From the NCBI GenBank assembly GCA_937922675.1, contig CALAJN010000001.1:124001-188000 (forward strand): DNA of 64,000 nt, given 5' to 3'. How positions within the stretch are numbered: position 1 is the first letter of the stretch; each line of letters opens with the position of its first letter. Origin of the DNA: an uncultured Granulosicoccaceae bacterium (lineage in GTDB: Bacteria > Pseudomonadota > Gammaproteobacteria > Granulosicoccales > Granulosicoccaceae). Below are positions 10,087-21,485 of this stretch, in pieces. A program made the translations under genes and the position numbers. The notes beneath the pieces are model-generated. The model made no database searches and was not told the origin of the DNA. It saw only the letters and a program-made list of their open reading frames with translations.

Positions 10087-10563
10087 ATGGGCATTGAAGG
10101 CGTACTGGAGGAAGGTTTTGTCACCACCTCTGCTGACAAGCTGATCAACTGGGCACGCACAGGCTCGATGTGGCCGATGACCTTTGGACTTGCCTGCTGT
10201 GCGGTGGAGATGATGCACGCGGGTGCCGCGCGTTATGACCTTGACCGCTTTGGCATCATCTTCAGACCCAGTCCGCGGCAGAGTGATGTGATGATTGTCG
10301 CGGGGACTCTGGTCAACAAGATGGCCCCGGCGTTGCGCAAGGTCTATGACCAGATGCCTGACCCCAAGTGGGTCATTTCAATGGGGTCCTGTGCCAATGG
10401 CGGCGGCTACTACCACTACTCTTATGCGGTGGTGCGAGGCTGTGACCGGATTGTTCCTGTGGATGTGTACGTTCCCGGGTGTCCACCGACTGCAGAGGCC
10501 TTGCTTTACGGCATCCTGCAATTGCAGAAGAAGATTCGCACCACGGACACTATCGCCCGATGA
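10087..10563 (+). CDS. nuoB: NADH-quinone oxidoreductase subunit B
   Basis: Carries the terminal [4Fe-4S] cluster N2 that passes electrons to quinone. The ligands are visible as the adjacent C37-C38 in [11 protein letters not shown]102 in MGSCANGGG and C132 in VPGCPP. At 158 residues it has normal length. Its stop overlaps the start of nuoC (ATGA), which suggests coupled translation. Confidence 0.96.
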   Translation: MGIEGVLEEGFVTTSADKLINWARTGSMWPMTFGLACCAVEMMHAGAARYDLDRFGIIFRPSPRQSDVMIVAGTLVNKMAPALRKVYDQMPDPKWVISMGSCANGGGYYHYSYAVVRGCDRIVPVDVYVPGCPPTAEALLYGILQLQKKIRTTDTIAR

Positions 10564-11303
10564 GCCGGCTTGATGACATGATCGGGCGGTTGCGTGCAGC
10601 CTTCCCGGACAACGATTCGATCCACACGTCTGTGGACCTGGCTAGCATCACTGTCTCCCCGGCGGACTTGCCAACGGTCGCCTTGATGCTGCGTGACGAT
10701 CCGGCGCTGTCGTTCAAGCAGCTGTCGGACCTCTGCGGTGTTGATTACGCTACCTATGGTCAGGACGAATGGAACACCGAGACGGCAGGGACTGCAAGTT
10801 TCAGCCGTGCCGTTGATGCCAGCTCTGTGGGGCGCTTGAGTTTCGGTAGTGAATTCGAATTGCCGGATATCGGACGCGCGCGCTTTGTCGTTGTGTCACA
10901 CCTCTTGTCGCTCGATCATGGGGTGCGTTTGCGTCTTCGTTGTGACGCGCCGGATGATGCCATGCCGGTTGTGCCCTCGTTGACCACGGTCTGGGCCAAT
11001 GCGGATTGGTATGAGCGTGAGGCCTTCGATCTCTTTGGCATCCTGTTCGACGGGCACCCGGATCTACGCCGTATTCTCACCGACTACGGCTTTGTGGGTC
11101 ACCCGTTCAGAAAGGACTTCCCGCTCGTGGGCAACGTGGAGATGCGCTACGACCCGGTAAAGGGTCGCGTCGTATACGAGCCTGTGAGCATCGAGCCGCG
11201 CGTACTGGTGCCGCGTGTGATTCGCGACGATGCGCGATATGTCTCCGGCGCTGTGGAAGAAGAGGCGACTGCTGCGGCTAAAGCCGGTCAGTCAGCGGCC
11301 TGA
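10560..11303 (+). CDS. nuoC: NADH-quinone oxidoreductase subunit C
   Basis: Peripheral-arm subunit of Complex I, encoded separately from NuoD, unlike the fused NuoCD of E. coli. The ATG at 10560 overlaps the nuoB stop. The 247-residue product begins with about 45 variable residues, then [10 protein letters not shown] and the signature stretch [14 protein letters not shown] (here with [14 protein letters not shown]) and [14 protein letters not shown] roughly 35-residue insertion after GVDYATYG contains no known motif. Confidence 0.94.
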   Translation: MSRLDDMIGRLRAAFPDNDSIHTSVDLASITVSPADLPTVALMLRDDPALSFKQLSDLCGVDYATYGQDEWNTETAGTASFSRAVDASSVGRLSFGSEFELPDIGRARFVVVSHLLSLDHGVRLRLRCDAPDDAMPVVPSLTTVWANADWYEREAFDLFGILFDGHPDLRRILTDYGFVGHPFRKDFPLVGNVEMRYDPVKGRVVYEPVSIEPRVLVPRVIRDDARYVSGAVEEEATAAAKAGQSAA

Positions 11304-11316
11304 GAAGGGGACAAAC

Positions 11317-12570
11317 ATGCCAGAGATTCGTAACTACACCCTGAACTTCGGCCCGCAGCACCCTGCAGCTCACGGCGTACTGCGCCTTGTGCTCGAGATG
11401 GACGGCGAAGTGGTTGAGCGTGCAGATCCACATATCGGTCTGTTGCATCGCGGTACTGAAAAGCTTGCCGAGTCCAAACCCTATAACCAGACCATCGGTT
11501 ACATGGATCGACTCGACTATGTATCGATGATGTGCAACGAGCACGGGTACGTCATGGCCATCGAGAAACTGCTCGGTGTCGAGGTGCCGGTTCGAGCTCA
11601 GTACATACGTGTGATGTTTGATGAGATCACACGCATCCTCAACCACCTGATGTGGCTTGGAGCACATGGTCTGGACATCGGTGCGATGTCCATGTTCCTG
11701 TACTGCTTTCGTGAGCGTGAAGACCTCATGGACTGCTATGAGGCAGTCTCTGGTGCGCGCTTGCACGCGACGTATTACAGACCGGGCGGTGTCGCGCGCG
11801 ATTTGCCCGATCGCATGCCGCAGTACGAAGCCAACCGATTTCGCTCGGCGGCTCAGGTCAAAAAACAGAACGCGGCTCGAGAAGGCAGCATGCTCGATTT
11901 CATCGAGGACTTCACCAATCGCTTTCCGGGCTGTGTTGATGAATACGAGACGCTGCTCACCGACAACCGTATCTGGAAGCAGCGCACTGTCGGAATTGGC
12001 GTCGTCAGTCCTGAGCGTGCCTTGCAGTTGGGTTTTACAGGCCCGATGCTCAGAGGCTCGAACACCGAGTGGGACCTGCGCAAGACTGAACCCTACGAGG
12101 TCTACGACCAGCTCGACTTTGACATCCCTGTGGGTATCAACGGCGATAGTTATGATCGTTATCTGGTGCGTGTCGAGGAGATGCGCCAGTCCAATCGCAT
12201 CATCAAGCAGTGTATCGATTGGCTAAGAGTCAACTCTGGTCCGGTGTTGACAGAAGATCACAAGGTCGCGCCACCTCGTCGCTCTGAAATGAAGGGCGAC
12301 ATGGAAGCGCTGATACACCACTTCAAGCTGTTTACCGAAGGTTTCAGTCTGCCGGAAGGTGAGAGCTATGCAGCCGTTGAACACCCCAAGGGTGAGTTCG
12401 GTTGTTACCTCATATCCGATGGTGCCAACAAGCCCTACCGACTTAAGGTGCGCGCTGCTGGGTTTGCACACCTGGCAGCTCTTGACGAGATGGCGCGTGG
12501 CCACATGTTGTCCGATGTGGTTGCATTGATCGGTACTCAGGACATTGTATTCGGCGAGGTAGACCGATGA
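11317..12570 (+). CDS. nuoD: NADH-quinone oxidoreductase subunit D
   Basis: 49-kDa-type subunit that lines the quinone cavity together with NuoB. The ATG at 11317 gives 417 residues, the normal length for an unfused NuoD. The N-terminus [15 protein letters not shown] with its quinone-site histidine and the [12 protein letters not shown] segment are intact, as is the C-terminal DIVFGEVDR. Its stop overlaps the nuoE start by four bases. Confidence 0.96.
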   Translation: MPEIRNYTLNFGPQHPAAHGVLRLVLEMDGEVVERADPHIGLLHRGTEKLAESKPYNQTIGYMDRLDYVSMMCNEHGYVMAIEKLLGVEVPVRAQYIRVMFDEITRILNHLMWLGAHGLDIGAMSMFLYCFREREDLMDCYEAVSGARLHATYYRPGGVARDLPDRMPQYEANRFRSAAQVKKQNAAREGSMLDFIEDFTNRFPGCVDEYETLLTDNRIWKQRTVGIGVVSPERALQLGFTGPMLRGSNTEWDLRKTEPYEVYDQLDFDIPVGINGDSYDRYLVRVEEMRQSNRIIKQCIDWLRVNSGPVLTEDHKVAPPRRSEMKGDMEALIHHFKLFTEGFSLPEGESYAAVEHPKGEFGCYLISDGANKPYRLKVRAAGFAHLAALDEMARGHMLSDVVALIGTQDIVFGEVDR

Positions 12571-13088
12571 GTTCCGTACCACGCGATGTGACCTTGCCTG
12601 ACCCTGCCGAGGTATTGAATGCCCACTCGATCGAGGAGATCGAGGAGTGGATGACGCGCTATCCCGAGGATCAAAAGCAAAGCGCGGTGCTTGCAGCACT
12701 GTCCATCGCACAACATCAAAACCAGGGATGGCTTTCAACAGAACTCATGGATGCGGTGGCCGCCAAGCTTGAAATGGCGCCCATAGCGGTGTACGAGGTG
12801 GCCAGTTTCTATTCAATGTTCGAGACAGAGCCTGTCGGTCGACACAATATTGCGATCTGCACCAACATCAGCTGCATGCTGATGGGTTCGGACAGCATCG
12901 TCGAGCACTGCGAGAAGAAGTTCGGCATCAAGCTCGGCGAGTCCACCCCGGACGGACGCATCTACCTCAAGGTGGAAGAAGAGTGTCTTGCGGCCTGCGC
13001 AGGTGGTCCGATGATGCAGGTCAATCACGCCTATCACACCAACCTCACGCCGGAACGAGTCGACGAGATCCTTGACGCGCTCGACTGA
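12567..13088 (+). CDS. nuoE: NADH-quinone oxidoreductase subunit E
   Basis: Thioredoxin-like subunit of the NADH dehydrogenase module that holds the [2Fe-2S] cluster N1a. The four ligands are visible in CTNISC and [10 protein letters not shown] helical N-terminal part (about 15-80) contains the family's [15 protein letters not shown] segment. 173 residues, normal length. Translationally coupled to nuoD through ATGA. Confidence 0.95.
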   Translation: MSSVPRDVTLPDPAEVLNAHSIEEIEEWMTRYPEDQKQSAVLAALSIAQHQNQGWLSTELMDAVAAKLEMAPIAVYEVASFYSMFETEPVGRHNIAICTNISCMLMGSDSIVEHCEKKFGIKLGESTPDGRIYLKVEEECLAACAGGPMMQVNHAYHTNLTPERVDEILDALD

Positions 13089-13114
13089 GCCATGCTGCAC
13101 CGATAAATGACGCG

Positions 13115-14467
13115 ATGAGCACATCAACCAATAGTGCCGGACCCAACGCCTCCGGACTGCGCCAGAACCAGGTCTGCTACACCACGCTCGAATATGAAGA
13201 GCCGTGGAGCTACGAGACCTACCTCAAGATTGGTGGTTACAAGGCGTGGCAAAAAATCCTCGACGAAAAGCTTTCACCGGAAGACGTGGTGCAGATCGTC
13301 AAGGACTCTGGTCTGCGTGGCCGTGGCGGGGCAGGTTTTCCCACAGGGCTGAAGTGGAGCTTCATGCCCAAGACCGATCCAAAGACACCGGGCGCGCAAA
13401 GCTACTTTGTCGTCAACTCGGACGAATCCGAGCCCGGGACCTGCAAGGACCGCGATCTGCTGCGGTTCAACCCGCATGCGCTGGTCGAAGGCATGTTGAT
13501 CGGCAGTTATGCCATCCGTGCAAGCGTCTCCTACAACTACATGCGCGGTGAGTTCATGGATGAGGTATACGCGCGATTCTCTCAGGCAGTCAAGGACGCT
13601 TATGCCAACGGATGGGCCGGCAAGGACATCCGTGGCAGTGGTCATGACATTGAAGTGATCCCGACCCTCGGCGCCGGCGCCTATATCTGTGGTGAGGAAA
13701 CGGCCCTTCTTGAATCTCTTGAAGGCAAGAAGGGTCAGCCTCGCTTCAAGCCGCCATTCCCGGCAGGCTACGGTTTGTATGGCAAGCCCACCACCATCAA
13801 CAACACCGAGAGCGTCTCGTCGGTGCCGGCGATCATCCGCAATGGACCCGAGTGGTTCAAGTCCATGGGTGTCGAGACCGCCGGTGGTCAGAAGTGTTTC
13901 AGCGTGTCCGGGCATGTTGCGTCGCCGGCCAACTTCGAGATTGATCTCGGCACGCCTTTCTCAAGCCTGCTCGAACTCGCCGGTGGCATGAAAGACGGCA
14001 TTCCCTTGAAGGCTGTAATCCCTGGTGGATCCTCGGTGCCTGTAGTGCCGGGAGACATCATGATGCAGGTCAATATGGACTATGACTCAATCTCCAAGGT
14101 CGCGGGCTCGATGCTGGGGTCGGGCGCTGTCATCGTAATGAACGAGACCACCGACATGGTGCAGGCGCTGCGGCGAATCTCGCGGTTCTATTATTCCGAG
14201 AGTTGCGGCCAGTGTACGCCTTGCCGTGAAGGCACTGGTTGGCTTTACCGCATGCTCTCGCGCATAGTGGAAGGCAAGGGTGTCCCTGAGGATATTGCCA
14301 AGCTTGAGGATGTGGCTGGCAAGATCGCAGGGCGTACCATCTGTGCCTTGGGCGATGCTGCGGCCATGCCGGTGCAGAGCTTCGTCAAGCACTACCGGCA
14401 CGAGTTCGAGTACTACATCGAGCACAAACGTAGCCTCGTGGCGGACAAGCTTGGGCAGGCGGCGTGA
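13115..14467 (+). CDS. nuoF: NADH-quinone oxidoreductase subunit F
   Basis: NADH-binding subunit with FMN and the [4Fe-4S] cluster N3. The glycine-rich nucleotide site GLRGRGGAGFPTGLKW, the FMN-binding stretch YICGEETALLESLEG and the cluster motif SCGQCTPCREGTGW with a later cysteine (CALGDAAA) are all present. 450 residues, slightly longer than E. coli NuoF because of an N-terminal extension of about 15 residues. Confidence 0.96.
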   Translation: MSTSTNSAGPNASGLRQNQVCYTTLEYEEPWSYETYLKIGGYKAWQKILDEKLSPEDVVQIVKDSGLRGRGGAGFPTGLKWSFMPKTDPKTPGAQSYFVVNSDESEPGTCKDRDLLRFNPHALVEGMLIGSYAIRASVSYNYMRGEFMDEVYARFSQAVKDAYANGWAGKDIRGSGHDIEVIPTLGAGAYICGEETALLESLEGKKGQPRFKPPFPAGYGLYGKPTTINNTESVSSVPAIIRNGPEWFKSMGVETAGGQKCFSVSGHVASPANFEIDLGTPFSSLLELAGGMKDGIPLKAVIPGGSSVPVVPGDIMMQVNMDYDSISKVAGSMLGSGAVIVMNETTDMVQALRRISRFYYSESCGQCTPCREGTGWLYRMLSRIVEGKGVPEDIAKLEDVAGKIAGRTICALGDAAAMPVQSFVKHYRHEFEYYIEHKRSLVADKLGQAA

Positions 14468-14567
14468 TCGGCCGCCCATTTGGCCGTCCGACCGGTCATC
14501 TGCATGATCGTGTCAGTTACCCTTATCTTGCAACGGCGCGCACAGCGCAACTTTTGAAGCCGCCTTC

Positions 14568-17003
14568 ATGAGCGACGATACAGTCAACATCACCGTAGAC
14601 GGACGCACGCTGCCAGCGAAGAAGGGGCAGATGCTGATCGAGGTGACCGACGCTGCCGGCATTAACGTGCCGCGCTTTTGTTACCACAAGAAGCTCTCGG
14701 TGGCGGCCAACTGCCGCATGTGCCTTGTTGAGGTAGAAAAAGCGCCCAAACCACTGCCCGCGTGTGCGACGCCAGTCATGCCAGACATGATCGTGCACAC
14801 CCAAAGCTCGCTGGCACGTGAAGCGCAGCAAGGCACGATGGAGTTTCTGCTGATCAATCATCCGCTGGACTGCCCGATCTGTGATCAGGGCGGCATCTGT
14901 GAGTTGCAGGATGTTGCCATGGGCTATGGACAGAGCGCCTCCCAGTACACCGAAGGCAAGCGCGTGGTGTTTGATAAATACATCGGTCCGCTGATCGCGA
15001 CGGAGATGACGCGCTGTATTCATTGCACGCGTTGTGTGCGCTTCGGTGAAGAAATTGCCGGTATTCGCGAATTGGGTGCCACCGGGCGTGGTGAGAATGT
15101 ACGTATCGGTACCTACATCGCCAAGTCCGTGGTCTCGGAGGTCTCTGGCAATGTGATCGATATCTGTCCGGTCGGTGCGTTGACAGCAAGGCCTTCGCGC
15201 TACAGCGCCCGAGCTTGGGAGCTGCGTCAGCAGCCGTCCATAGCACCGCATGATTCCATCGGCAGCAACGTCTCGGTATTCATCGATGGCAGTACTGTCA
15301 ACCAGGTGGTGCCGCGCGACAACGAATCGGTCAACGAAGTCTGGATCAGTGATCGAGACCGTTTCTCCTATCAGGGCCTGCGCCACGCGGAGCGAATGAC
15401 CACACCTCTGGTGCGTGAAGGCGAGGCACTGGTGCCCACAGATTGGTCGAGCGCCTTGGCGCGAGCCGCTGCGGTGTTGACACCAACACCCGGCAGTGAG
15501 GCTGATCTGGGCACGCTTGTGGCACCGCACAGCACATTGGAAGAGTTGTATCTGGCACAGAAGCTCACGCGCGGGCTCGGCTCCCCGCACATCGATCATC
15601 GCTTGTCGCAGGTGGACTTCTCGCAAGCCAAGGCTGACCCTGTCATGCCCTGGCTGGGCATGAACCTGCCGGACCTGGAAACCTTGAACGCTGCCTTGCT
15701 CGTCGGCTCCAACATCCGCAAGGATCAGCCTATAGCGGCCTTGCGGCTGCGCAAGAGCGCGCTCGCAGGAGCCGAGATCAGTCTCATCAATCCCAAACGC
15801 GTGCCTCTGAACTTTGAGGCGGCAGAACAGATCACGGTACGGTATGACCGACTCGTCGAACAGATGCATGCCTTGGCAGTTGCCGCTGGATGTGATCTTT
15901 CGGCCCTCGAAGGTGCGCCTGGCGATGCACAGGTGAGTACGCAACACCAGCGTATCGTCGAAAGCCTCAAGAGCGGCGAACGCTCAGCGGTCATGCTCGG
16001 CAATCTCGCTGCCGCCCATCCTGCGCGTGCCACCTTGTTGTATCTTGCGCGACAGATTGCACGGGCCACCAATGCAACGGTGTCACTGCTGCCTGAGCGC
16101 GGTAACACCGCGGGTGCCTGGCTTGCAGGTGCCGTCCCGCATCGCGGGCCTGGAGGAGTGGCCGCAGACCGTGAAGGTAGCAATGCAGCGCAGCTGCTCG
16201 CCGGCGGTGCGCGACGCTATCTGCTGGTCAATGCAGAGACTGATTACGATGCGGCATCCCCCGCTGCTGCGGCACAAGCGCTTCACGATGCAGATGGCGT
16301 GGTTGCATTGGCAAGCTATCTCTCACCGACGTTGGCTTCCACCGCTGACGTCATTCTCCCGATAGCGGAATTTACCGAGACTTTTGGCACCTACGTCAAC
16401 GCCGCAGGTCAATGGCAAACAACCAAAGGCGCCGTTGCACCTCCTGGTGAAGCGCGTCCTGGCTGGAAGGTGTTTCGAGTGCTTGCCGAGGCTCTCGGCC
16501 TTGAAGGATTCGGCTTTGACAGCCCGGAGGCGATAACGCAGGAAGTGCAGCGCGCCTGCACGAGTGTTGAGCTCAATAACCTGCTCGACGCGGATGACAA
16601 GCTTGAGTATCCGGGATCACTGGCGGCTCCGATGGTGCGCAGTGGCGAAACACCGATCTACCGCACTGACCCACTTGTGAGGCGTTCGCAACCCTTGCAG
16701 AAGTCCACCGACGGCAAGCAGGCCTTCATGTCGATGAACGCAAGCGTACTTGCCAGCATCGGTGCAAGTGAGGGCGACGCTGTCACGATTGACCAGGGCG
16801 GTGCGCGAGCCGTATTGCCTGCCAAGCTCGATGAAGCCATTCCGGACGGTACCGTTTGGGTGCCAATGGGCCTGTATGAAACACGCACTCTGGGCACCGT
16901 GTTCGGTGAAGTGACAGTGAGCCAAGGTGGGGAGCTGCCGGGTGAACCCGCCATCACTGCGGTGCCAGGTATTGCCGGTGGACAGGTCAAGGAGGCGGTG
17001 TAG
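14568..17003 (+). CDS. nuoG: NADH-quinone oxidoreductase subunit G
   Basis: Largest subunit of the peripheral arm, 811 residues. The ferredoxin-like N-terminus holds the [2Fe-2S] ligands (C38, C49, C52, C67). The histidine-type N5 motif (HPLDCPICDQGG) and the N4 motif (CIHCTRCVRF with a later DICPVGALT) follow. The cysteines that bind the extra cluster N7 in E. coli are missing, as in mitochondrial-type complexes. The rest is a molybdopterin-oxidoreductase fold that has lost its cofactor. 100 bases separate it from nuoF, the widest gap in the operon. Confidence 0.95.
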   Translation: MSDDTVNITVDGRTLPAKKGQMLIEVTDAAGINVPRFCYHKKLSVAANCRMCLVEVEKAPKPLPACATPVMPDMIVHTQSSLAREAQQGTMEFLLINHPLDCPICDQGGICELQDVAMGYGQSASQYTEGKRVVFDKYIGPLIATEMTRCIHCTRCVRFGEEIAGIRELGATGRGENVRIGTYIAKSVVSEVSGNVIDICPVGALTARPSRYSARAWELRQQPSIAPHDSIGSNVSVFIDGSTVNQVVPRDNESVNEVWISDRDRFSYQGLRHAERMTTPLVREGEALVPTDWSSALARAAAVLTPTPGSEADLGTLVAPHSTLEELYLAQKLTRGLGSPHIDHRLSQVDFSQAKADPVMPWLGMNLPDLETLNAALLVGSNIRKDQPIAALRLRKSALAGAEISLINPKRVPLNFEAAEQITVRYDRLVEQMHALAVAAGCDLSALEGAPGDAQVSTQHQRIVESLKSGERSAVMLGNLAAAHPARATLLYLARQIARATNATVSLLPERGNTAGAWLAGAVPHRGPGGVAADREGSNAAQLLAGGARRYLLVNAETDYDAASPAAAAQALHDADGVVALASYLSPTLASTADVILPIAEFTETFGTYVNAAGQWQTTKGAVAPPGEARPGWKVFRVLAEALGLEGFGFDSPEAITQEVQRACTSVELNNLLDADDKLEYPGSLAAPMVRSGETPIYRTDPLVRRSQPLQKSTDGKQAFMSMNASVLASIGASEGDAVTIDQGGARAVLPAKLDEAIPDGTVWVPMGLYETRTLGTVFGEVTVSQGGELPGEPAITAVPGIAGGQVKEAV

Positions 17004-18020
17004 GTGAGCGGCTTCCTTGATACCGTGATCTACACGGCTACCACGCTGTTGAAGATTGTTCTGGTGATGGTGCCGCTGATTCTGTCAGTTGCCTATCTCA
17101 CCCTTGCAGAACGTCGCGTTATTGGCTCGATGCAAACGCGTATCGGCCCCAACCGGGTCGGTCCCTTTGGGCTTTTCCAACCGTTTGCTGATGTCTTCAA
17201 GCTGTTGGTCAAGGAAGTCATTGTCCCGACCAACGCGTCACGCTTTTTGTTTCTGACGGCGCCCGTCTTGTCATTGGCCCCGGCGCTCGCTGCCTGGGCG
17301 GTCATCCCCTTCTTCGATGGTGGTGCCATAGCCGATGTCAACGCCGGTCTCTTGTACGTGCTCGCGATGACCTCCATCGGTGTGTATGGAGTCATCATTG
17401 CCGGGTGGGCGTCAAACTCCAAGTATGCTTTTCTGGGTGCGATGCGCTCAGCCGCTCAGATCGTCGCCTACGAGATCGCCATGGGTTTTGCTCTCATCGG
17501 CGTACTCATGCTTGCAGGTTCACTCAATCTGTCCGAGATCGTGCGCGGGCAGTCTGGTGGCTTCTTTCACTGGTATCTGATTCCGCTGTTTCCGCTCGCA
17601 GTTGTGTACTTCATTTCCGGGGTGGCCGAAACCAACCGCGCCCCGTTTGATGTCGCTGAGGGTGAGTCCGAGATCGTTGCGGGTTTTCACGTTGACTATT
17701 CGGGCATGGCCTTCGCGCTGTTCTTTCTTGCCGAGTACGCCAACATGATCATGATTGCGGCACTGACCGCGATTCTGTTCCTAGGCGGCTGGATGAGCCC
17801 GATCGATGGGGTAGGCGATGGCATCTGGTGGTTCCTCGGCAAGACCGCCTTTGTGTTGTTCCTTTTTCTGTGGCTGCGTGCGACCTTTCCACGCTATCGC
17901 TATGACCAGATCATGCGCCTGGGCTGGAAGGTGTTTATCCCGGTGACTATCGTGTGGATCGCTGTGGTGGGCTTTGCCATCTGGTTCGAGATTGGTCCCT
18001 GGTTCCAGCAACGTGCCTGA
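17004..18020 (+). CDS. nuoH: NADH-quinone oxidoreductase subunit H
   Basis: Membrane subunit that forms the quinone tunnel and links the two arms. 338 residues with eight to nine membrane helices. The [21 protein letters not shown] and [20 protein letters not shown] signatures are intact, including the glutamates near the quinone site. The GTG start directly follows the nuoG stop. Confidence 0.96.
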   Translation: MSGFLDTVIYTATTLLKIVLVMVPLILSVAYLTLAERRVIGSMQTRIGPNRVGPFGLFQPFADVFKLLVKEVIVPTNASRFLFLTAPVLSLAPALAAWAVIPFFDGGAIADVNAGLLYVLAMTSIGVYGVIIAGWASNSKYAFLGAMRSAAQIVAYEIAMGFALIGVLMLAGSLNLSEIVRGQSGGFFHWYLIPLFPLAVVYFISGVAETNRAPFDVAEGESEIVAGFHVDYSGMAFALFFLAEYANMIMIAALTAILFLGGWMSPIDGVGDGIWWFLGKTAFVLFLFLWLRATFPRYRYDQIMRLGWKVFIPVTIVWIAVVGFAIWFEIGPWFQQRA

Positions 18021-18082
18021 GACAATTAACGCAACATGATTACTGTGATCGCGCGCCACCCGCTTTCTGACAATCGAATCCG

Positions 18083-18574
18083 ATGACCGGACAACTCTCG
18101 AAATACGTCAAGAGCTTCACGCTGTGGGAGCTTCTCAAGGGCATGTCCCTGACCGGCAAGTACTTCGTCAAGAGAAGTGGGACGATCCAATACCCGGAAG
18201 AGAAGACGCCTCAGTCACCCCGGTTTCGCGGTTTGCATGCGCTGCGCCGATACCCCAACGGTGAGGAACGCTGCATCGCCTGCAAACTGTGTGAGGCGGT
18301 GTGCCCGGCACTGGCAATCACCATCGATTCGGATGAGCGTGCGGACGGCACTCGGCGTACCACACGCTACGACATCGATCTTTTCAAATGTATCTATTGC
18401 GGCTTCTGCGAGGAAGCCTGTCCTGTTGACTCCATCGTCGAGACGCGCATTCTCGAGTATCACTTCGAGAATCGCGGTGAGCAGATCATGACCAAGGACA
18501 AGCTACTTGCAATCGGCGACAAGTACGAGGCGCAGATAGCTGCCGATCGTGCTGCCGACGCAGACTTTCGGTGA
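18083..18574 (+). CDS. nuoI: NADH-quinone oxidoreductase subunit I
   Basis: Ferredoxin-like subunit with two [4Fe-4S] clusters, N6a and N6b. The two motifs [12 protein letters not shown] and [12 protein letters not shown] are perfect. 163 residues, the length usual in alpha-, beta- and many gammaproteobacteria. It ends 10 bases before the chosen start of nuoJ. Confidence 0.96.
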   Translation: MTGQLSKYVKSFTLWELLKGMSLTGKYFVKRSGTIQYPEEKTPQSPRFRGLHALRRYPNGEERCIACKLCEAVCPALAITIDSDERADGTRRTTRYDIDLFKCIYCGFCEEACPVDSIVETRILEYHFENRGEQIMTKDKLLAIGDKYEAQIAADRAADADFR

Positions 18575-18584
18575 GGGTCGTCTG

Positions 18585-19229
18585 GTGAGTTTTGAGATTG
18601 TTGTCTTCTACGTGTTCGCGGCCATCGTCGTGTTCAGCGCCTTTCGTGTCATCACCGTGAACAACCCGGTGTTTGCCGCGATGTTTCTGGTCTTGACCTT
18701 CTTCACTTGTGCTGCCATATGGATGTTGCTGGAGGCTGAGTTCCTCGCCGTAACGCTGGTGTTGGTCTACGTGGGCGCGGTCATGGTGCTGTTCCTCTTT
18801 GTCGTGATGATGCTGGACGTCAATGTTGTGCCCATGAAAGAGGGCTTCGTGAAGTACTTGCCGGTGGGTTTGCTGGTGGGGGCGGTTATGCTCGTCGAGA
18901 TGGTCTTTCTGATCACGCAGCGTTATTTTCGCAATGAGTCCTTCCCACCGCCCGAGCGCGTGGCTGCTGATTACAGCAACACAGAAGCCTTGGGGCGCGT
19001 GTTGTACTCGGATTACCTTTTTCAGTTCGAGATTGCGGCCATCATCCTGCTTGTCGCCATCGTTGCAGCCATCGCCTTGACCATGCGTCGGCGTCCGGAG
19101 ACCAAGTACCAAAGACCTGCCCAGCAGATCGATATCAACAAGGCTGATCGGGTACGCGTTGTGTCCATGCCCTCATCGGCTCCGGCGGGCGCCCCGACTC
19201 GAGTGGATCACTCGGGAGGCCAATCGTGA
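18585..19229 (+). CDS. nuoJ: NADH-quinone oxidoreductase subunit J
   Basis: Membrane subunit with five helices. I chose the GTG at 18585, where the product begins VSFEIVVFY as in the family; a longer frame from 18549 would overlap nuoI. The 214 residues include the [16 protein letters not shown] segment with the conserved helix bulge. The tail after the last helix (about 175-214) is longer than in E. coli. The stop overlaps the GTG of nuoK by four bases. Confidence 0.93.
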   Translation: MSFEIVVFYVFAAIVVFSAFRVITVNNPVFAAMFLVLTFFTCAAIWMLLEAEFLAVTLVLVYVGAVMVLFLFVVMMLDVNVVPMKEGFVKYLPVGLLVGAVMLVEMVFLITQRYFRNESFPPPERVAADYSNTEALGRVLYSDYLFQFEIAAIILLVAIVAAIALTMRRRPETKYQRPAQQIDINKADRVRVVSMPSSAPAGAPTRVDHSGGQS

Positions 19230-19531
19230 TCGCGCTGTCGCACTACCTGACGCTTGCAGCGATCCTCTTCTGTCTGAGTGTTGTGGGCATCTTCCTGAAC
19301 AGAAAGAACGTGATCATCCTCTTGATGTCGATCGAACTGATGCTCTTGTCAGTCAATATCAATTTTGTGGCTTTCAGCCATTTTCTCGATGATGCTGCCG
19401 GCCAGATCTTTGTTTTTTTCATCCTGACGGTGGCGGCCGCCGAGGCGGCAATCGGCCTTGCGATTCTGGTTGTGCTTTTTCGTAATCGCGCGACGATCAA
19501 TGTCGCCGATCTTGATACCTTGAAGGGCTGA
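19226..19531 (+). CDS. nuoK: NADH-quinone oxidoreductase subunit K
   Basis: Small antiporter-like membrane subunit, 101 residues with three helices. The two buried glutamates needed for proton transfer are seen in [10 protein letters not shown] and [11 protein letters not shown]. The GTG start overlaps the end of nuoJ. Confidence 0.95.
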   Translation: MIALSHYLTLAAILFCLSVVGIFLNRKNVIILLMSIELMLLSVNINFVAFSHFLDDAAGQIFVFFILTVAAAEAAIGLAILVVLFRNRATINVADLDTLKG

Positions 19532-19535
19532 GCGC

Positions 19536-21485
19536 ATGAAAGGCCTATACGCACTTACAGCCTTTGCCCCGCTGATTGCAGCGATCATTGCCGGCTTTTT
19601 CGGGCGCCGTATCGGGCGCAAGAATTCACATCGCGTCACCATCGGCGGTGTTGCGCTGTCATTTCTCTTGTCCTGCTACGCCTTCACCCACGTGGTGCTT
19701 GGGGATGCGCCCGTCTTCGATGAGTCCCTGTACACCTGGTTGGTCTCCGGCGACATCCGCTTTGAGGTGGGCTTTCTCGTTGACAAATTGACCGTGTTGA
19801 TGATGCTGGTGGTGACCTTTGTCTCGTTGATGGTGCACATCTACACCATCGGCTACATGCACGATGATCCGGGCTATAGCCGCTTCTTTTCCTACATCAG
19901 CCTGTTCACTTTCTCGATGCTGATGCTCGTGATGAGCAACAACTTTCTACAGTTGTTCTTTGGCTGGGAAGCAGTGGGTACGGTCAGTTATCTATTGATT
20001 GGCTTCTGGTACAAGAAAGAGACTGCGATCTTCGCCAACATGAAGGCCTTTCTCGTCAATCGGGTAGGGGACTTCGGTTTTTTGCTCGGCATCGCGGCCG
20101 TCGTGATGTACACCAACAGCCTGCACTATGCGGATGCCTTTGCAGCTGCTCCCGCACTGGTTGGCGAGACCATGAATATTGTGGGCAGTGCCGAGTGGCA
20201 GGTGCTCACCGTCGTCTGCATCCTGTTGTTCATCGGAGCGATGGGCAAGAGCGCGCAAGCACCGTTGCATGTGTGGCTGCCCGACTCGATGGAAGGACCA
20301 ACGCCGATCTCGGCGCTTATTCACGCCGCCACCATGGTGACTGCCGGTATCTTCATGGTCGCGCGCATGTCGCCATTGTTTGAACTCTCCGAGACGGCCT
20401 TGTCCTTTGTGTTGATCATCGGCGCCTTTACAGCGTTTTTCATGGGGCTGATCGGTATGGTGCAAAACGACATCAAGCGCGTTGTCGCCTACTCGACGCT
20501 ATCGCAGTTGGGCTACATGACCGTGGCCTTGGGTGTATCTGCATACTCGGCGGCGATATTCCACCTGATGACGCACGCGTTTTTCAAAGCGCTGCTGTTT
20601 CTTGCAGCAGGCTCTGTGATCATTGCGATGCACCATGAGCAGGACATTCGCAAGATGGGTGGTCTGTGGAAGAAGATGCCCATTACCTGGGTAACCTCAT
20701 TGATAGGCTCACTGGCGCTGATCGGGTTTCCCTTTTTCTCCGGCTTCTATTCCAAGGACTTGATCATTGAGTCGGTACATGCGTCCGGCATTCCCGGCGC
20801 GCACATCGCCTACTGGGCGGTGTTTGGTGGTGTATTCGTGACGGCCTTCTACAGCTTTCGCCTGTTCTTTCTGGTCTTCCACGGCAAGCCGTGGGATCAG
20901 CATGCCTACGATCATGCTCACGAGACGGAGCCGGTCGTGACCTGGCCCTTGATACTGCTGGCCATCCCGTCTGTGGTGATCGGTGGACTTACCGTGAGCA
21001 CGGTCGTATTTGGTGACTACTTTGACGGCGTGATAGTTGTCGATGCCACGCGCGACGTCATTGCAGAGGTTGCAACCCACTTTCATGGCGCGGTCGCCTT
21101 TGCTTTGCATGGGTTTGTAACGCCTGTGTTCTTCATGGCCATGGCGGGCTTGATCACCGCTGCTGTGTTCTATCTGATCGCGCCCGGGATACCTGCCTTT
21201 CTGGATTCAAAGCTCGGTATTCTGCGCCGCATTCTGGAAAACAAGTACGGCTTTGATGATTTCAATCAGGCGATCTTTGCGCGCGGTAGTCTCGGTCTCG
21301 GTCGACAGCTGTGGCAGAAGGGTGATGTTGCCCTTATTGATGGCGCACTCGTCAATGGCTCTGCAAAGGGTGTGGGCGCGCTTGCCGGTATCGCGCGTCA
21401 CCTTCAGAGCGGCATGCTCTTTCACTACGCCTTTGCGATGATCATCGGGCTTCTTGCCATGCTCAGCTGGTTTCTCTTTGTATGA
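19536..21485 (+). CDS. nuoL: NADH-quinone oxidoreductase subunit L
   Basis: Distal proton-pumping subunit, 649 residues, with the antiporter core and the long lateral helix at the C-terminus. The core signature FFGWEAVGTVSYLLIGFWY with its key glutamate, the HVWLPDSMEGPTPISALIHAATMV helix (a shorter part of which is diagnostic: LIHAATMV) and the following lysine-bearing NDIKRVVAYST are intact. The stop overlaps the nuoM start by four bases. Confidence 0.96.
   Translation: MKGLYALTAFAPLIAAIIAGFFGRRIGRKNSHRVTIGGVALSFLLSCYAFTHVVLGDAPVFDESLYTWLVSGDIRFEVGFLVDKLTVLMMLVVTFVSLMVHIYTIGYMHDDPGYSRFFSYISLFTFSMLMLVMSNNFLQLFFGWEAVGTVSYLLIGFWYKKETAIFANMKAFLVNRVGDFGFLLGIAAVVMYTNSLHYADAFAAAPALVGETMNIVGSAEWQVLTVVCILLFIGAMGKSAQAPLHVWLPDSMEGPTPISALIHAATMVTAGIFMVARMSPLFELSETALSFVLIIGAFTAFFMGLIGMVQNDIKRVVAYSTLSQLGYMTVALGVSAYSAAIFHLMTHAFFKALLFLAAGSVIIAMHHEQDIRKMGGLWKKMPITWVTSLIGSLALIGFPFFSGFYSKDLIIESVHASGIPGAHIAYWAVFGGVFVTAFYSFRLFFLVFHGKPWDQHAYDHAHETEPVVTWPLILLAIPSVVIGGLTVSTVVFGDYFDGVIVVDATRDVIAEVATHFHGAVAFALHGFVTPVFFMAMAGLITAAVFYLIAPGIPAFLDSKLGILRRILENKYGFDDFNQAIFARGSLGLGRQLWQKGDVALIDGALVNGSAKGVGALAGIARHLQSGMLFHYAFAMIIGLLAMLSWFLFV

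Noticed and set aside
14523-15947. 474-residue open frame on the minus strand of nuoG
   Set aside because: No recognisable motif, and it lies fully opposite a well-supported gene; GC-rich codon bias explains it.
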